DNA from: Chroococcidiopsis sp. CCMEE 29
GTDB taxonomy: Bacteria; Cyanobacteriota; Cyanobacteriia; Cyanobacteriales; Chroococcidiopsidaceae
Length of the DNA: 64,000 nucleotides
Assembly (NCBI RefSeq): GCF_023558375.1
Contig: NZ_CP083761.1
Span: forward strand, 2,846,001-2,910,000
Direction: 5' to 3'
In this document: positions 1 through 8,184 of the stretch, one piece after another
Layout of the letters: every line of letters starts with the position of its first letter
Numbering within the stretch: position 1 is the stretch's first letter
The notes under the pieces: generated by a model
Told to the model about the DNA's origin: nothing
Database searches by the model: none
What the model saw: the letters and a program-made list of their open reading frames with translations, nothing else
Translations under genes and position numbers: made by a program

Positions 1-2
1 TC

Positions 3-488
3 TTAGGTTCCTACTAGCTTAAATGTCTCTGCCTTAAACTTGTCAGTAAAAGTAATTCGCTTTCTATCAGGACTTAACTTCCACCCAGCCACCTTATACT
101 CAACTGAGCGATTATTCTTTTGAAACTTGGCAAAACCCTTTTTACCTGCTACTTTAGCTTTACACTTATCATCAAAGCGACGAATCGCTCCCATCGCTCT
201 TTCTGATGCTGCTTGTGCCGCAGAAGACTCTAAAAAGCCTGCCCACTCCCACTCTGGATTATGTCTAACTCTAGTTGCTTGTGCGTTGACTTCGGATAGT
301 TTAAAGCTTCGACTTCGCTCAGCTTTAACACCGAGCGAAGTCGAGGTGTTAACTTTATGTCCATCTATCCAAAACCGTAGGCACTTGTTCGGCACAAACT
401 GAAAAGTCCGGCTCATCTCATCAATAATCCGGTATTGAGTTTCTTTCCCTTTCAGCTTGAATTCTAGAGTTATCATGAAATACATCAT
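3..488 (-). pseudogene. tnpB: TnpB (IS200/IS605 OrfB) N-terminal fragment
   Basis: The 161-residue product matches the N-terminal third of TnpB, the RNA-guided nuclease of IS200/IS605 elements (usual length about 400 residues). The start is probably the Met at 476. Recognisable are an N-terminal strand region, the segment NKCLRFWIDG, the helix AAQAASERAMGAIRRF, and the end FTDKFKAETFKLVGT, after which intact TnpB continues. Here a TAA follows at once, and the RuvC-like nuclease motifs and zinc ribbon are absent up to the window edge. A point mutation to stop or a frameshift are both possible. A palindromic insertion adds about 14 residues near residue 46. What lies before base 1 decides whether the rest survives. 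Confidence 0.8.
301..352. repeat. Palindromic repeat element inserted in tnpB
   Basis: Three inverted repeats interlock here: TTAAAGC (301-307) with GCTTTAA (322-328); TTAACACC (325-332) with GGTGTTAA (345-352); and TCGACTTCGCTC (309-320) with GAGCGAAGTCGA (333-344). The element sits inside the tnpB reading frame and adds residues that other TnpB proteins lack, without breaking the frame. It resembles the dispersed cyanobacterial hairpin repeats with a TTCGACTTCGCTC core. Confidence 0.75.
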
Positions 489-600
489 ACCCTAATTTTC
501 ACAGGCACTCAATCTGTGTGACGGCGCTTAAAACCGCCCGTGTCGCGTTTCCTCCCCCACTTGAAAGATGGGGGCTTCCACGCTCCTGTCCTTCCTCTGG
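489..600 (-). mobile_element. Probable left end of the IS200/IS605-type element
   Basis: Directly upstream of tnpB (read on the minus strand) lies an imperfect hairpin: CCCCCA (553-558 region) pairs with TGGGGG nine bases on, flanked by GCGT and ACGC arms. Subterminal hairpins of this kind are the DNA recognition structures of IS200/IS605 ends. No tnpA is visible. The exact boundary cannot be fixed without a second copy. Confidence 0.5.
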
Positions 601-821
601 TGAAAACTTATACATATGTATGAAGTGCGTTACCGCTATAGACGCTCTTCAATTCGCAGTCATTAATGACCACGTAACCCCTCAAAACAATACCTAGTCT
701 AATTAACCTACTCACTACCCCACTCATAGCGCGATCGCAACTACTCCAGCTTGGTCGTCTGGTTCACAAGACCCAGCGCCCTATCAAGTTAATCGCTTAA
801 TGACTAAGGAGTAAAACAATC
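601..821. other. Intergenic, no gene seen
   Basis: There is no convincing reading frame. A Shine-Dalgarno-like AAGGAG at 806-811 serves the AP2-domain remnant that follows. Confidence 0.5.
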
Positions 822-963
822 ATGAACAAGGCTGGATATAGAGGTGTCAGCTTTCTAAAAGCAAGAGGGAAGTACATGGCACAAATAAGTGTCAATGCAA
901 GATCTACCTCGGCACTTTCGACACCTCTCTAGATGCCTCTCTCGTCTACGAAAATGCAGCAGG
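822..963 (+). pseudogene. AP2/ERF-type DNA-binding domain remnant, frameshifted
   Basis: From the ATG at 822, behind AAGGAG, the frame reads MNKAGYRGVSFLKARGKYMA followed by QISVN. A single-base shift near 896 restores the frame GKIYLGTFDTSLDASLVYEN, ending AAG near 963. Together these are the three strands and helix of an AP2 domain (YRGVS, W/Y..AQI, YLGTFDT, A..AY..AA). Bacterial AP2 domains occur mainly in HNH homing endonucleases and integrases. No HNH motif follows, because the frame runs into the convergent hydrolase gene. It is a truncated, frameshifted relic of a mobile nuclease or regulator. Confidence 0.7.
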
Positions 964-969
964 CTTTAG

Positions 970-1881
970 CTATCTGCCTCTGGCGGTTTGCAAAAACCCC
1001 ACATATTTTGAAGCTACCTCATCTGCATTTTCCATCAACAGTAGATGTCCTGCTTTGGGCAACTGGATCGCTTGGCTACCAGCAATACACTCCTGCAGTC
1101 GATTAGCCCCACTAATGTCGTAAATCTTGTCCTCCTTGCCCCAAATAATGAATGTAGGAAATTGAGTTGGTACACCCTGACAGAGAATGTCATCATAGAG
1201 ATTTATAATGTCCCAAACCTGCTGGTAATGTCGGTTGCGAGTAATGTAATCGTTGACTTTCTCTGCTATGACAGAATCAGGAATCGTGGGAGGAGTGAAG
1301 AAAAGCAGGCTGATCTCCAGAGCAAACTGTTCTTTGGTAATTGGAATAAAGGGGTTAATGCCTTGGAAGATTGCTTCTTTGACACTGTTTGCCCAATCAA
1401 CAATGCCCAACGGTGAACCGATAAAGGCGAGGCTACGTACCTGGTTTGGGAAACGTTGAGCATACAGTTGAGCGATCGCTCCTCCCATTGAGCTACCCGC
1501 TAGATCAAAAGACTTAATCCCCAATTTCTCCATCAACTCATTTAGGAGCGTTGTTTGGTTCTCCAGAGCATAGTCCCTCAAAGTAAAACCGTTACTGTTG
1601 CCATAGCCCGGTAAATCTGGGGCAATCGCCCGATAGCCCATCTCAGACAGCCGACACATGATGGTGTTCCACTGCTCCTTGCTGGCAAATAAACCATGCA
1701 ACAGTAGAATTGAGCGCCCGTTCCCCACCTGGCTGTAGGACAATGTACTGTTGCCGACCTGTGCAGAAAGGCTTGCGATCGTGCAGCTTGAGGCAGACGT
1801 TGCGTGATTCACAAACACATAGCCCATTGACCCGCTTAATACCAGAATGACGATAAATAGCCGAATGATGAACTTTCTCAT
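970..1881 (-). CDS. Alpha/beta hydrolase, membrane-anchored or exported
   Basis: This 303-residue alpha/beta hydrolase-fold protein probably acts outside the cytoplasmic membrane, because residues 4-24 form one hydrophobic segment like a signal anchor. The oxyanion loop HGLF is near residue 62. The nucleophile elbow G-S-S-M-G-G places Ser131 as nucleophile, with Asp251 (GKED) and His279 (AGHL) completing the triad. The lid region 165-235 is helical. The family includes esterases, C-C hydrolases and haloperoxidase-like enzymes, and the substrate cannot be deduced. The gene stands alone between mobile-element debris, with no operon partner. Confidence 0.85.
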   Translation of the reverse strand: MRKFIIRLFIVILVLSGSMGYVFVNHATSASSCTIASLSAQVGNSTLSYSQVGNGRSILLLHGLFASKEQWNTIMCRLSEMGYRAIAPDLPGYGNSNGFTLRDYALENQTTLLNELMEKLGIKSFDLAGSSMGGAIAQLYAQRFPNQVRSLAFIGSPLGIVDWANSVKEAIFQGINPFIPITKEQFALEISLLFFTPPTIPDSVIAEKVNDYITRNRHYQQVWDIINLYDDILCQGVPTQFPTFIIWGKEDKIYDISGANRLQECIAGSQAIQLPKAGHLLLMENADEVASKYVGFLQTARGR

Positions 1882-2154
1882 CGGTTGATGCTATAGAAGG
1901 GCTGTTGCAGGGGAGTGTAGCACAACTTCCATCTGGTAAAACTTGAAGGTGTTGTTTTCGCTTGGGTTATCCGCAGCGCTCATGCCGATCCCCATCCCTA
2001 TCATTCAGTCTGCCCATCTTATCCCTCTAGTTCATTCAAAAACTCTTTCCTGCCCTGATCGGAGAGGTCATAAGCAATCGGGTCATCATAGACACAAAAA
2101 TAAGACTCAAAGCCATGCACTTTTGCCACTACAGTTGTAGATAATTATTAGGGA

Positions 2155-3002
2155 GCTTGGGAAGGTTTAGGGTAATGATGGTAGCGAGCGAGAGCTTGAT
2201 GATGTCTGCGCCAAAAAGACCAATGGAGGATCAATTCGTGCATACCAAGAGCGAGGAAACAGTAACCTCCAGACCCATCGCCTCAACTTGGCAAGACTGA
2301 GCCGGACGAGAGGCCACGGACCGCTTTGAACGCAACCAGAGAGCCAACCCCGACCTGAGGAGAAAAAAATGGAGCAGTTGAGAGTTCTCCCAGCGGTTCG
2401 ACTTGATAACGCAACACCGACAGAAAGGCTTGTGCTGCTAAGACCAAGGTCATGTGGCGATGCCAACCCGTCTGTAAGCGCACTTCGTAATCTCCCAAGC
2501 CGAGTTGATCTTTGGCGAATTGAAAACACTCCTCAATTCGCCATCGTTGACCAGCAACCCCAACCATGGTTTCTAGAGAGGTGCCGCTTGGGGCAAAAAC
2601 CTGATAGTAGCTGATAAAACTTGGGTCATCGGGATGTTTGGAACAACGGCGAAACAGGAACCAACGGCTGAATCCTTCAGGCTGACGGCAACTCAGTTCG
2701 ACACGAGCCCACTGATAATAACCGCTCTCCCTTCGTTCCTGCCCCAGTGCTAAGTTGCTGCCAACCCTCGGGTGGGACGGTGCGAGCGAGGTCTTCGGCA
2801 TCATGAGTTTTGAAGCTAATCGGAGTAGGTTGCCGCCTATTAGAGGAAGCTGGTTTCGTCTACGGCGGTCAAAATTATCAGATAAGATGTCGAGTTCAAT
2901 CTTTCTGGCAATCAAAGCTGCTTTAGTTCTGCAATCCGGGTTATCTCTGAGATTTAACCCTAAAGTATGTTGTCTGCCATTGACGCGAAATCGAAGTCTC
3001 AA
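2155..3002 (-). pseudogene. Integrase arm-domain relic joined to decayed IS701-like transposase
   Basis: The frame 3002 to 2283 encodes two unrelated pieces. The first about 45 residues (RLRFRVNGRQHTLGLNL through ARKIELDILSDNFD) are the arm DNA-binding domain of a tyrosine-recombinase phage integrase, with no catalytic domain after it. From about 2760 down it is the C-terminal half of an IS4/IS701-like DDE transposase: GYYQWARVEL, WFLFRRC, the catalytic-region GQRWRIEECFQFAKDQLGL, then GWHRHMTLVLAAQAFL. Adjacent transposase sequence appears in other frames (DAEDLARTVPPEGWQQLS upstream, WSFWRRRHHQALARYHHY near 2190), so at least two frameshifts have occurred. A TTG start preceded by a stop confirms a truncated 5' end. 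Neither enzyme can be active. Confidence 0.75.
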
Positions 3003-3235
3003 CCTTCCTTAAAGCAAAGCAAGCCAAGAGGCAATCCTCAGGTAAGTTGTCGGGTACCGCCAGAACGGATTCAAGAGATGGAAAGAAGGGCACAAGGTCG
3101 GTGGCGGCAGTGATGAGGAAAGCGCTAGCAGTGTATTTGAACAAAGAGGCATCAACCTCTGAAATTGAGAAGAAATATTTGGCTTTAGAGAAGCGTTTGG
3201 CTTACCTAGAGAGCAAAGTGATAGAAAAGAGCTAA
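2967..3235 (+). pseudogene. Ribbon-helix-helix-like regulator, frameshifted
   Basis: From the ATG at 2967 the frame reads to VPPERIQEMERRAQGR and stops at 3113. The continuation RSVAAVMRKALAVYLNKE followed by a coiled-coil tail (KKYLALEKRLAYLESKV) is open in another frame up to 3235. Joined at about 3097, the pieces make one CopG/Arc-like protein: a beta strand, then VPPE..QEM..RAQGRSVAAVMRKAL, typical of small regulators encoded beside integrases and toxins. It diverges from, and overlaps by about 35 bases, the integrase relic. The frame break suggests it is dead. Confidence 0.5.
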
Positions 3236-3690
3236 TTACGTAATTCTGTAAGGAAGTCTGACTGGCACTAAAAGCCAAAAGCGATCGCAGTTGGGAATAC
3301 TAGCCACGATCGGACCGCAGCTTAATCTCATCGAGCACCTGCTGCATCCGCTCCTCTCTCTATTCTTCCAGTTCAATAACAGGGATGGGTGGACGCTGTT
3401 GCATCCGGTTTACATAAGCAAGGCTCTTCTGGGGTAACTGATTGAGGCAATAATTCACCTGTCATTGGTCACTTTCGGGAGCGGCAATTAACTTGTCATA
3501 GCGCACAACCAACCTTGCCGCCAAAATCAGCCAAGATTGCGAGCGCGAGCGCTAATAGCGGGTTGTAATTGGCTGTTGTTATTTCTATCAACTCTGTTTT
3601 TTCATTTAATACCCTCTCAACCTCGGTATCGTCCGAAGTCCATCCTTCATCCGATAACGTGGCTTAGCTCCTATGTTTTAATAACTACGC
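3236..3690. other. Intergenic, degraded sequence
   Basis: No intact gene was found. On the minus strand two short open stretches (around 3300-3350 and 3360-3440) are separated by a stop and could be worn protein-coding remnants, but they match no family I recognise. Confidence 0.4.
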
Positions 3691-3906
3691 TCATATTGAT
3701 TCCCATTCCTCTCGGCTAATACCTGCTTCTATCAAAACCGTGGCGAGTAAACCTTTGCTGATATCTCCTTGATGCGGGTTGGGAATGCGTACTCGCAGCA
3801 CGCCTTTAGACATGAACTGGTGTTTCTTGCCTGAAAACGGACCATCAAACCCTAGCTGTCGCAAACAGGCAATTAAATCTCGGCGCTTAATAGGACCAAG
3901 AGGCAC
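3691..3906 (-). CDS. hicA: HicA-family toxin (mRNA interferase)
   Basis: This 71-residue protein has the dsRBD-like HicA fold: KRRDLIACLRQLGF, then GPFSGKKHQF with the likely catalytic His29, then the strand RVRIPNPHQGDISKGLL and the ending EAGISREEWESI. HicA toxins cleave mRNA and tmRNA in a translation-independent way. The GTG start at 3906 overlaps the hicB stop as TAGTG, so translation is probably coupled to the antitoxin. The order hicB then hicA is the reverse of the E. coli locus but common in cyanobacteria. Confidence 0.9.
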   Translation of the reverse strand: MPLGPIKRRDLIACLRQLGFDGPFSGKKHQFMSKGVLRVRIPNPHQGDISKGLLATVLIEAGISREEWESI

Positions 3907-4154
3907 TACGCTGCCTCTTCTTTTTTGATAGAAAGGTCAATCCCATTTATTGCTGGCAGGGGATGACCCATCTGAAACCCGAGGATTATCCATTCCTCTA
4001 GCACCTCTTGTAATTCATCTCGACAAGCTTCCAGAGTATCAGCGTTCGCCCACACTCCTTGGCATTCTGGGATTTTGCCGATAAAGGTGCTGTCTTCATC
4101 TAAGATTTCGTACTTAGCTCGGTGCATTGCCGCTTTGATGTATTCGGTCAGCAT
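3906..4154 (-). CDS. hicB: HicB-family antitoxin
   Basis: This 82-residue antitoxin shows the partial RNase H-like HicB fold: MLTEYIKAAMHRAKYEILD, then FIGKIPECQGVWANADTLEACRDELQEVLEEWIILGF. The start at 4154 is preferred over 4175 because AAGGAAT lies just before it and homologs begin MLTEYI. HicB binds and neutralises HicA. No C-terminal DNA-binding helix-turn-helix or ribbon-helix-helix is evident, so repression may fall to the xre gene upstream. Confidence 0.88.
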   Translation of the reverse strand: MLTEYIKAAMHRAKYEILDEDSTFIGKIPECQGVWANADTLEACRDELQEVLEEWIILGFQMGHPLPAINGIDLSIKKEEAA

Positions 4155-4206
4155 GGCTTTATTCCTTATAAGCAAGTGACAGTGATCCCAGGGTGAAGGA
4201 GTGATG

Positions 4207-4458
4207 TCAGCTATCTGTATTGATAGCCTTCGACTTCTTCACGGCTAACCATAAATCATCGAAACTACACTCATAAAGCTTGAGCAATTCCTTGAACTGA
4301 TCAATCCGAAGCTTCGGAAGAGTTTTGCCATACTCCCAATTTCGTACTGTTGATTCTGCCACTCCAACCCGGCTAGCGACATCAACAGTACGAAGATTCT
4401 TTCTCTCTCGCAACTGTTTCATATTCATATACCTAAATCTACCAACACTAGAAGACAA
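4207..4458 (-). CDS. XRE-family helix-turn-helix regulator
   Basis: This short HTH_3/XRE DNA-binding protein has MKQLRERKNLRTVDVASRVGVAESTVRNWEYGKTLPKLRIDQFKELLKLY, with helices 2 and 3 around TVDVASRVGVAESTVRNWE. The listed frame has 83 residues, but Met codons at 4428 and 4422 fit the domain start better. It lies 52 bases upstream of hicB on the same strand, and probably forms an xre-hicB-hicA operon in which it supplies the operator-binding function. Confidence 0.82.
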   Translation of the reverse strand: MSSSVGRFRYMNMKQLRERKNLRTVDVASRVGVAESTVRNWEYGKTLPKLRIDQFKELLKLYECSFDDLWLAVKKSKAINTDS

Positions 4459-4663
4459 CTAGTTACAAATTGTCAGTAGTAAAGCCGGTTTTGCTATTTA
4501 CAATAGCTAACTGATTAGCTAAAATAAGGCATAGAGAAAGCGCTTCTCCCCGTCCAAAGTTTGAAGCGCTTCTCTACTCGAAACCTCGATAAAGGAATTA
4601 TATCAATGTCACAATTATTCTTCACCAAAACAGCCACGCTACGCATCCTACAAGCCCAAGGCA

Positions 4664-4885
4664 TTGCAGCGAAGCAAGGATAGTGCATCAAAATGTGGTG
4701 GGCAAAGTAAAGTAGTAGAGACATCTACTCGTGAGCATGGTTTATGGAATGTCGGCTCTGTGGTCACTCCAGCACGCATAAACACGGGTTTTGCTCCTAA
4801 CGGTAGCCAACGGTATTTCTGCCCTGTGTGTAAGCAAACATTTAATCAACGGTTTGACACCTTGTACTACCATCGCCAAATCTAA
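4664..4885 (+). pseudogene. Zinc-ribbon IS1-like transposase remnant
   Basis: The frame ends with GSQRYFCPVCKQTFNQRF, the second half of the InsA-type zinc ribbon found at the N-terminus of IS1-like transposases. An earlier KCGGQSKVVE resembles the first Cys-x2-x motif but is corrupted. CRLCGHSSTHKHG reads in an alternative frame (from about 4751), so the gene is frameshifted. No catalytic DDE region follows before the tRNA. AGCGCTTCTC hairpin arms at 4540-4575 lie upstream. Confidence 0.45.
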
Positions 4886-5199
4886 TAGTAGGGAAGGGTC
4901 TCAAGGCGGGAAGAATCTGCTGAATAATTTAGGCTTAGTCATTCAACCGGTTACCTTCTTTAATTTAATGAAGCCTTGGCTAATCGGATTGCCAATTTCA
5001 CATCTAGCGATTGGTTTTCTAACACTAATTGCTTTAATGAATCGAAGCCGAGGCGCCATTCCCCCCCCTTTAGAATCCAAGGATTTCTTATTTTCCCCCG
5101 CCTAGAGTGATGAAAAAGCGTTAATATGCTTTAAGCAAATTACAGCAAGAGTTTCTCAAATTGGTTGACGATGAGGCTGTTGTAGCAAGAATTTGAAGA
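4886..5199. other. Intergenic, no gene supported
   Basis: An open frame crosses 4880-5100 but shows no recognisable domain and probably represents transposon debris. Nothing else was identified. Confidence 0.4.
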
Positions 5200-5574
5200 T
5201 GGGGGCAGAGGGACTTGAACCCTCACGACCGTTTAAGGTCAACGGATTTTCATTCTCCCGTAGCTTTCGCTACTGCCTTAAAGGTGAAACCAAAAGGCTT
5301 TGAGAATTGGACCCTCCCTTTACCCTCGGCTTGACGTTAGGGTAGCTCCCGTCGGGTCTCTGCACCTTCCCTCAATTTTGGATTTTGGATTTTGGATTTT
5401 GGACTAAACACCAATCTCAAATCTAAAATCTAAAACCGATGGGCTTGGCTCAGGATTGCCATGTCTGTTACCAGATTTTAGGTTTCCCTGAGTTTGAGAG
5501 CAGACACTTGATAGATTTCTCCATCAAGGCTCAGTTAGCTAAGTCCGTAGCGTCTGCCATTCCGCCATGCCCCC
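5200..5574 (-). tRNA. trnL-UAA: tRNA-Leu(UAA) interrupted by a group I intron
   Basis: Exon 1 (5574-5541) begins GGGGGCATGGCGG and ends GGACTT. Exon 2 (5250-5200) begins AAAATCCGTTG and ends CTCTGCCCCCA. Joined, they give an 87-base-class class II tRNA with acceptor GGGGGCA/TGCCCCC, anticodon stem ACGGA/TCCGT, and loop CTTAAAA containing anticodon UAA. The T arm reads GAGGGTTCAAGTCCCTC. The CCA end is not encoded beyond the A. The intron falls between U34 and A35, the conserved site in cyanobacterial and plastid tRNA-Leu(UAA). Confidence 0.95.
5251..5540 (-). other. Group I intron in tRNA-Leu(UAA)
   Basis: This 290-base self-splicing intron starts AGCTAACTGAGCC after exon U34 and ends with the conserved G before exon 2. 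The catalytic core is visible as CAGAGACCCGACGGGAGC and the later GGTAAAGGGAGGGTCC. A loop near 5371-5440 contains four tandem TTTTGGA-type heptanucleotide units and their complement (ATCTAAAATCTAAAA), the P6b expansion known from Nostoc-type introns. No homing endonuclease ORF is present. Confidence 0.92.
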
Positions 5575-5820
5575 TCTTTAGGTTGCGTGTAAGCCGCTGC
5601 TATCTATAGCAGTGCATTACTTAATCTTAATCTATTCCAGCATTAATTGGGAGGCGGTGCAACTTCAAGCGATATTTTTTACCAGAGGATGTGATTAGCG
5701 TACTGTTGGTGGGTGTAGTCTACAAAGTAGAATTCCACTCCTAAGGCAAACTAGAAGCGGTACAATAACTAACGACGGCGAAGGCAAACAGCGATCGCTG
5801 ATTAACATCTGCAAAAAATC

Positions 5821-6033
5821 ATGGTTGTAGCGCTACTGTATCTAATATTGGCTGGGGCTTACTTATTAGCAGTTCCCTTAGCAGTGTTGTTCTACCTAAA
5901 ACTGCGATGGTATGTGGCTAGTTCCTTCGAGCGCAGCTTCATGTACTTCCTGGTATTCTTTTTCTTTCCTGGTCTGTTAGTCCTTGGTCCATTTGTGAAT
6001 TTTAGACCTGAGCGACGACAGATTCAGGAGTAA
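5821..6033 (+). CDS. ndhL: NDH-1 subunit NdhL
   Basis: This 70-residue membrane subunit of the cyanobacterial NDH-1 complex (originally InhA) is needed for respiratory and cyclic electron flow and for CO2 uptake. Two transmembrane helices are clear: [20 protein letters not shown], and [20 protein letters not shown] with the family hallmark [10 protein letters not shown]. The C-terminal tail [11 protein letters not shown] is basic. It is the first gene of the ndhL-DUF3007-trpA cluster conserved in cyanobacteria. It has 246 bases of upstream noncoding sequence after the divergently transcribed tRNA-Leu. Confidence 0.95.
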   Translation: MVVALLYLILAGAYLLAVPLAVLFYLKLRWYVASSFERSFMYFLVFFFFPGLLVLGPFVNFRPERRQIQE

Positions 6034-6049
6034 AGTATAGAACTCAAAT

Positions 6050-6367
6050 ATGCGACGAATTGACGCTATTGGCATCGGTATCGGTGTATTTGCTGCCGGT
6101 GGGTTAGCATATATAATTTTGCAAATGGCTGGCTTAAATAGTCCCGAAGCAGGAATCTGGAGTCAACTGTTATTAGTTGGTGGTTTGATTGGCTGGTTGT
6201 TCACTTATGTTTTCCGAGTAACTAGTCAAAAGATGACTTACCATCAGCAGCGGCAAGAATACGAAGAAGCCTATTTCCAGAAAAGGTTAGAGGAATTAAC
6301 CCCAGAAGAACTGGCAAAAATTCAAGCTGAGATTGAACAGGAAAACAAGATGAAGGCTAAAGGCTAA
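6050..6367 (+). CDS. DUF3007 membrane protein
   Basis: This 105-residue protein of the cyanobacterial/plastid DUF3007 family has two hydrophobic segments (residues 6-27 and 37-58) followed by a charged, helical tail beginning [27 protein letters not shown] and ending in [16 protein letters not shown]. The function is unknown. The family is consistently found directly after ndhL, here 16 bases downstream, which hints at a role with the NDH-1 complex or thylakoid membrane. It precedes trpA by about 50 bases. Confidence 0.88.
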   Translation: MRRIDAIGIGIGVFAAGGLAYIILQMAGLNSPEAGIWSQLLLVGGLIGWLFTYVFRVTSQKMTYHQQRQEYEEAYFQKRLEELTPEELAKIQAEIEQENKMKAKG

Positions 6368-6419
6368 AATTTCAACCTTGACACTTTACCCCTCACTCCT
6401 CACACCTCACCCCTCTAAA

Positions 6420-7220
6420 ATGGTCTCAATTTCTGATTGCTTTAAATCCCTGCGTGAAAGCGGTAATTGTGCCCTGATTCCATTTATCACCGCTGGTGAC
6501 CCGGATTTGGAGACAACGGCTAAGGCATTGCGGGTTCTAGATGCTGCTGGTGCAGACATCATTGAATTGGGTGTCCCCTACTCAGATCCTTTGGCGGATG
6601 GACCCGTGATTCAAGCGGCAGCAACCCGTGCGCTGCAACGGGGAACGAGATTGGAGCAGGTGCTGGAGATAGTGGAACGTGTAAGTCCCACCCTGCGATC
6701 GCCAATTATCCTCTTTACCTACTACAACCCAATTCTAAACCGAGGCATTCAGCCATTTTTACAACAACTGGTACGTGCTGGAGTGGCGGGATTGGTGGTG
6801 CCTGACTTACCACTAGAGGAAGCAGAAGGCTTGTTGAAACCCGCGGCTGAATATGGAATTGAGCTGACATTGTTGGTGGCTCCTACTAGTTCAGCTGAAC
6901 GGATAGAAGCGATCGCCCGTCAGTCGCAGGGATTTATTTACCTAGTGAGTGTCACGGGTGTGACCGGGATGCGTTCGGGATTGGAAATGCGAGTCAAAGA
7001 TCTGCTGCAACAGATGCGGCAAGTAACGGATAAACCTATTGGTGTGGGCTTTGGCATTTCTCAGCCAGAACAGGCTCATCAGGTAAGAGATTGGGGAGCA
7101 GATGCAGTTATTGTGGGTAGTGCTGTGGTGAAACGCTTGGCAGAGAGCAACCCAGAACAGGGATTGCAAGCGATCACAGATTTTTGTAAAAGTCTCAAGG
7201 CAGCGATCGCCTCTTCCTGA
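6420..7220 (+). CDS. trpA: Tryptophan synthase alpha subunit
   Basis: This enzyme cleaves indole-3-glycerol phosphate to indole and glyceraldehyde 3-phosphate, and passes indole to TrpB through the intersubunit tunnel. With the ATG at 6420 (266 residues) the catalytic residues fall at Glu49 ([11 protein letters not shown]) and Asp60 (PLADGPV), the same numbers as in the Salmonella enzyme. The phosphate-binding GVGFGIS and [10 protein letters not shown] motifs are intact. The longer frame from 6378 only adds residues read from a CCCCTCAC-type repeat. It is the last gene of the ndhL cluster; trpB is not nearby. Confidence 0.97.
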   Translation: MVSISDCFKSLRESGNCALIPFITAGDPDLETTAKALRVLDAAGADIIELGVPYSDPLADGPVIQAAATRALQRGTRLEQVLEIVERVSPTLRSPIILFTYYNPILNRGIQPFLQQLVRAGVAGLVVPDLPLEEAEGLLKPAAEYGIELTLLVAPTSSAERIEAIARQSQGFIYLVSVTGVTGMRSGLEMRVKDLLQQMRQVTDKPIGVGFGISQPEQAHQVRDWGADAVIVGSAVVKRLAESNPEQGLQAITDFCKSLKAAIASS

Positions 7221-7315
7221 GTCAGCACTGTTGGCAAATAGCGAGACCGCTTCGCTCGTACAAACTCAATTTGTATGCCTAAATCCTGCTTAATGAAAAA
7301 GAAATTGGGTATTGA

Positions 7316-7513
7316 CTAGATCCTAGATTTTGGGGTCAGGGGCTGGCGACTGAAGCAGCAGCAACAGCAATTCAATACGGATTCGAGCAGTTCAAGTTTC
7401 CATACATTCTTGATATTGTTGAACGAGCAAATATAGCATCTGAATATATAGGCGAATGTCCGATGTCTTTGCTAACTGAAGTTTTGCAAAGAATCAAACC
7501 AATTTTGTATTAA
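7316..7513 (+). pseudogene. GNAT acetyltransferase remnant
   Basis: An open stretch of 65 codons without a start begins LDPRFWGQGLATEAAATAIQ, the acetyl-CoA binding motif A (Q/RxxGxG/A) of RimJ/RimL-type GNAT enzymes. It continues YGFEQFKFPYILDIVERANIAS, where intact proteins have the motif B strand and the N.AS.rv.ek.GF signature, but then degrades. The N-terminal half is absent. It is clearly a relic. Confidence 0.65.
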
Positions 7514-7593
7514 TTGTAAGGTAGATTGCAAGCAAATTTGGTTTCGGCATACCTCACTCGCTGGGATAACTAATTGAATGGAAACGGGATAAT

Positions 7594-7785
7594 TTAGGAG
7601 TAAGTACCGATACAATCAAGCGGCAGTTGCGAAAGGCGGTAGAAGAGTTTGCTGCTGCTGTTAAGGTTCTCGTTGTTTCGACCTTCCCGATAAATCAATC
7701 TCTCCAGAATTGCATCTAGTCTGGCAATCAAAGCATCTTGCCTAGCAATCCTTGTCTCATGGTTTCTACCTGCTTCAGCCAGCAC
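7594..7785 (-). CDS. Small coiled-coil hypothetical protein
   Basis: This 63-residue frame has a heptad-like helix, RNHETRIARQDALIARLDAILERLIYREGR, resembling the C-terminal coiled coil of a short cyanobacterial hypothetical family. The remainder (NNENLNSSSKLF...) has no pattern, and the protein may be the truncated tail of a longer one. There is no clear ribosome-binding site. No function can be assigned. Confidence 0.3.
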   Translation of the reverse strand: MLAEAGRNHETRIARQDALIARLDAILERLIYREGRNNENLNSSSKLFYRLSQLPLDCIGTYS

Positions 7786-7917
7786 TTGAATGGCTGAGTG
7801 TTGGTGCGGGGAGTTTTAATCTGACGACGATCGCAATTGGGTAAAGTTGTTGCGATCAGATTGGGAGCAACAGTAAAATGCATAGTAGCTTTAGACGTGT
7901 ACAACCAGTTTGAAGCT

Positions 7918-7956
7918 AAGCCAAAGGTTCGGTTGGTAGCCTTTCCCCTTTGGCTT
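7918..7956. terminator. Inverted repeat, possible terminator
   Basis: AAGCCAAAGG (7918-7927) and CCTTTGGCTT (7947-7956) form a perfect 10-bp stem with a 19-base loop, followed by TAAAA rather than a long T run. It lies upstream of the small gene at 7993. Confidence 0.4.
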
Positions 7957-7992
7957 TAAAATCATGAATTATAGAAGTATACATCAAAACAG

Positions 7993-8184
7993 ATGGCAAG
8001 AAGAGGCGGCAATCCAGATTTATACTCTAAGCGAGTAGGAGAAGAGTTAATGGCGGAAAATCCATTGACGGTTAGAGTGCCGCTTTCAATAGACTCCTTT
8101 GTGCGATCGCTACCCAACCGAACCGAGTGGCTGCGAAAAGCGATTGCAGATGCATACGAGCGCGAAGTTCAACATCGAAAGTAG
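7993..8184 (+). CDS. Small DNA-binding-like (ribbon-helix-helix) hypothetical protein
   Basis: This 63-residue protein contains NPLTVRVPLSIDSFVRSLPNRTEWLRKAIADAYERE, a strand-helix-helix pattern like CopG/MetJ-type small regulators common in cyanobacteria. The N-terminus MARRGGNPDLYSKRVGEEL is basic. Homologs of this kind often begin near the second Met (8050), so the start is uncertain. The stop codon lies inside a long perfect hairpin that probably ends its transcript. Confidence 0.5.
   Translation: MARRGGNPDLYSKRVGEELMAENPLTVRVPLSIDSFVRSLPNRTEWLRKAIADAYEREVQHRK

Noticed and set aside
2167-2529. 120-residue minus-strand ORF
   Set aside because: It overlaps the decayed transposase; its residues match no protein, and transposase homology is in the other minus frames.
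5200-5574. Possible separate tRNA-like and hairpin elements
   Set aside because: They are fully explained as one tRNA-Leu(UAA) with exons at both ends of a group I intron.
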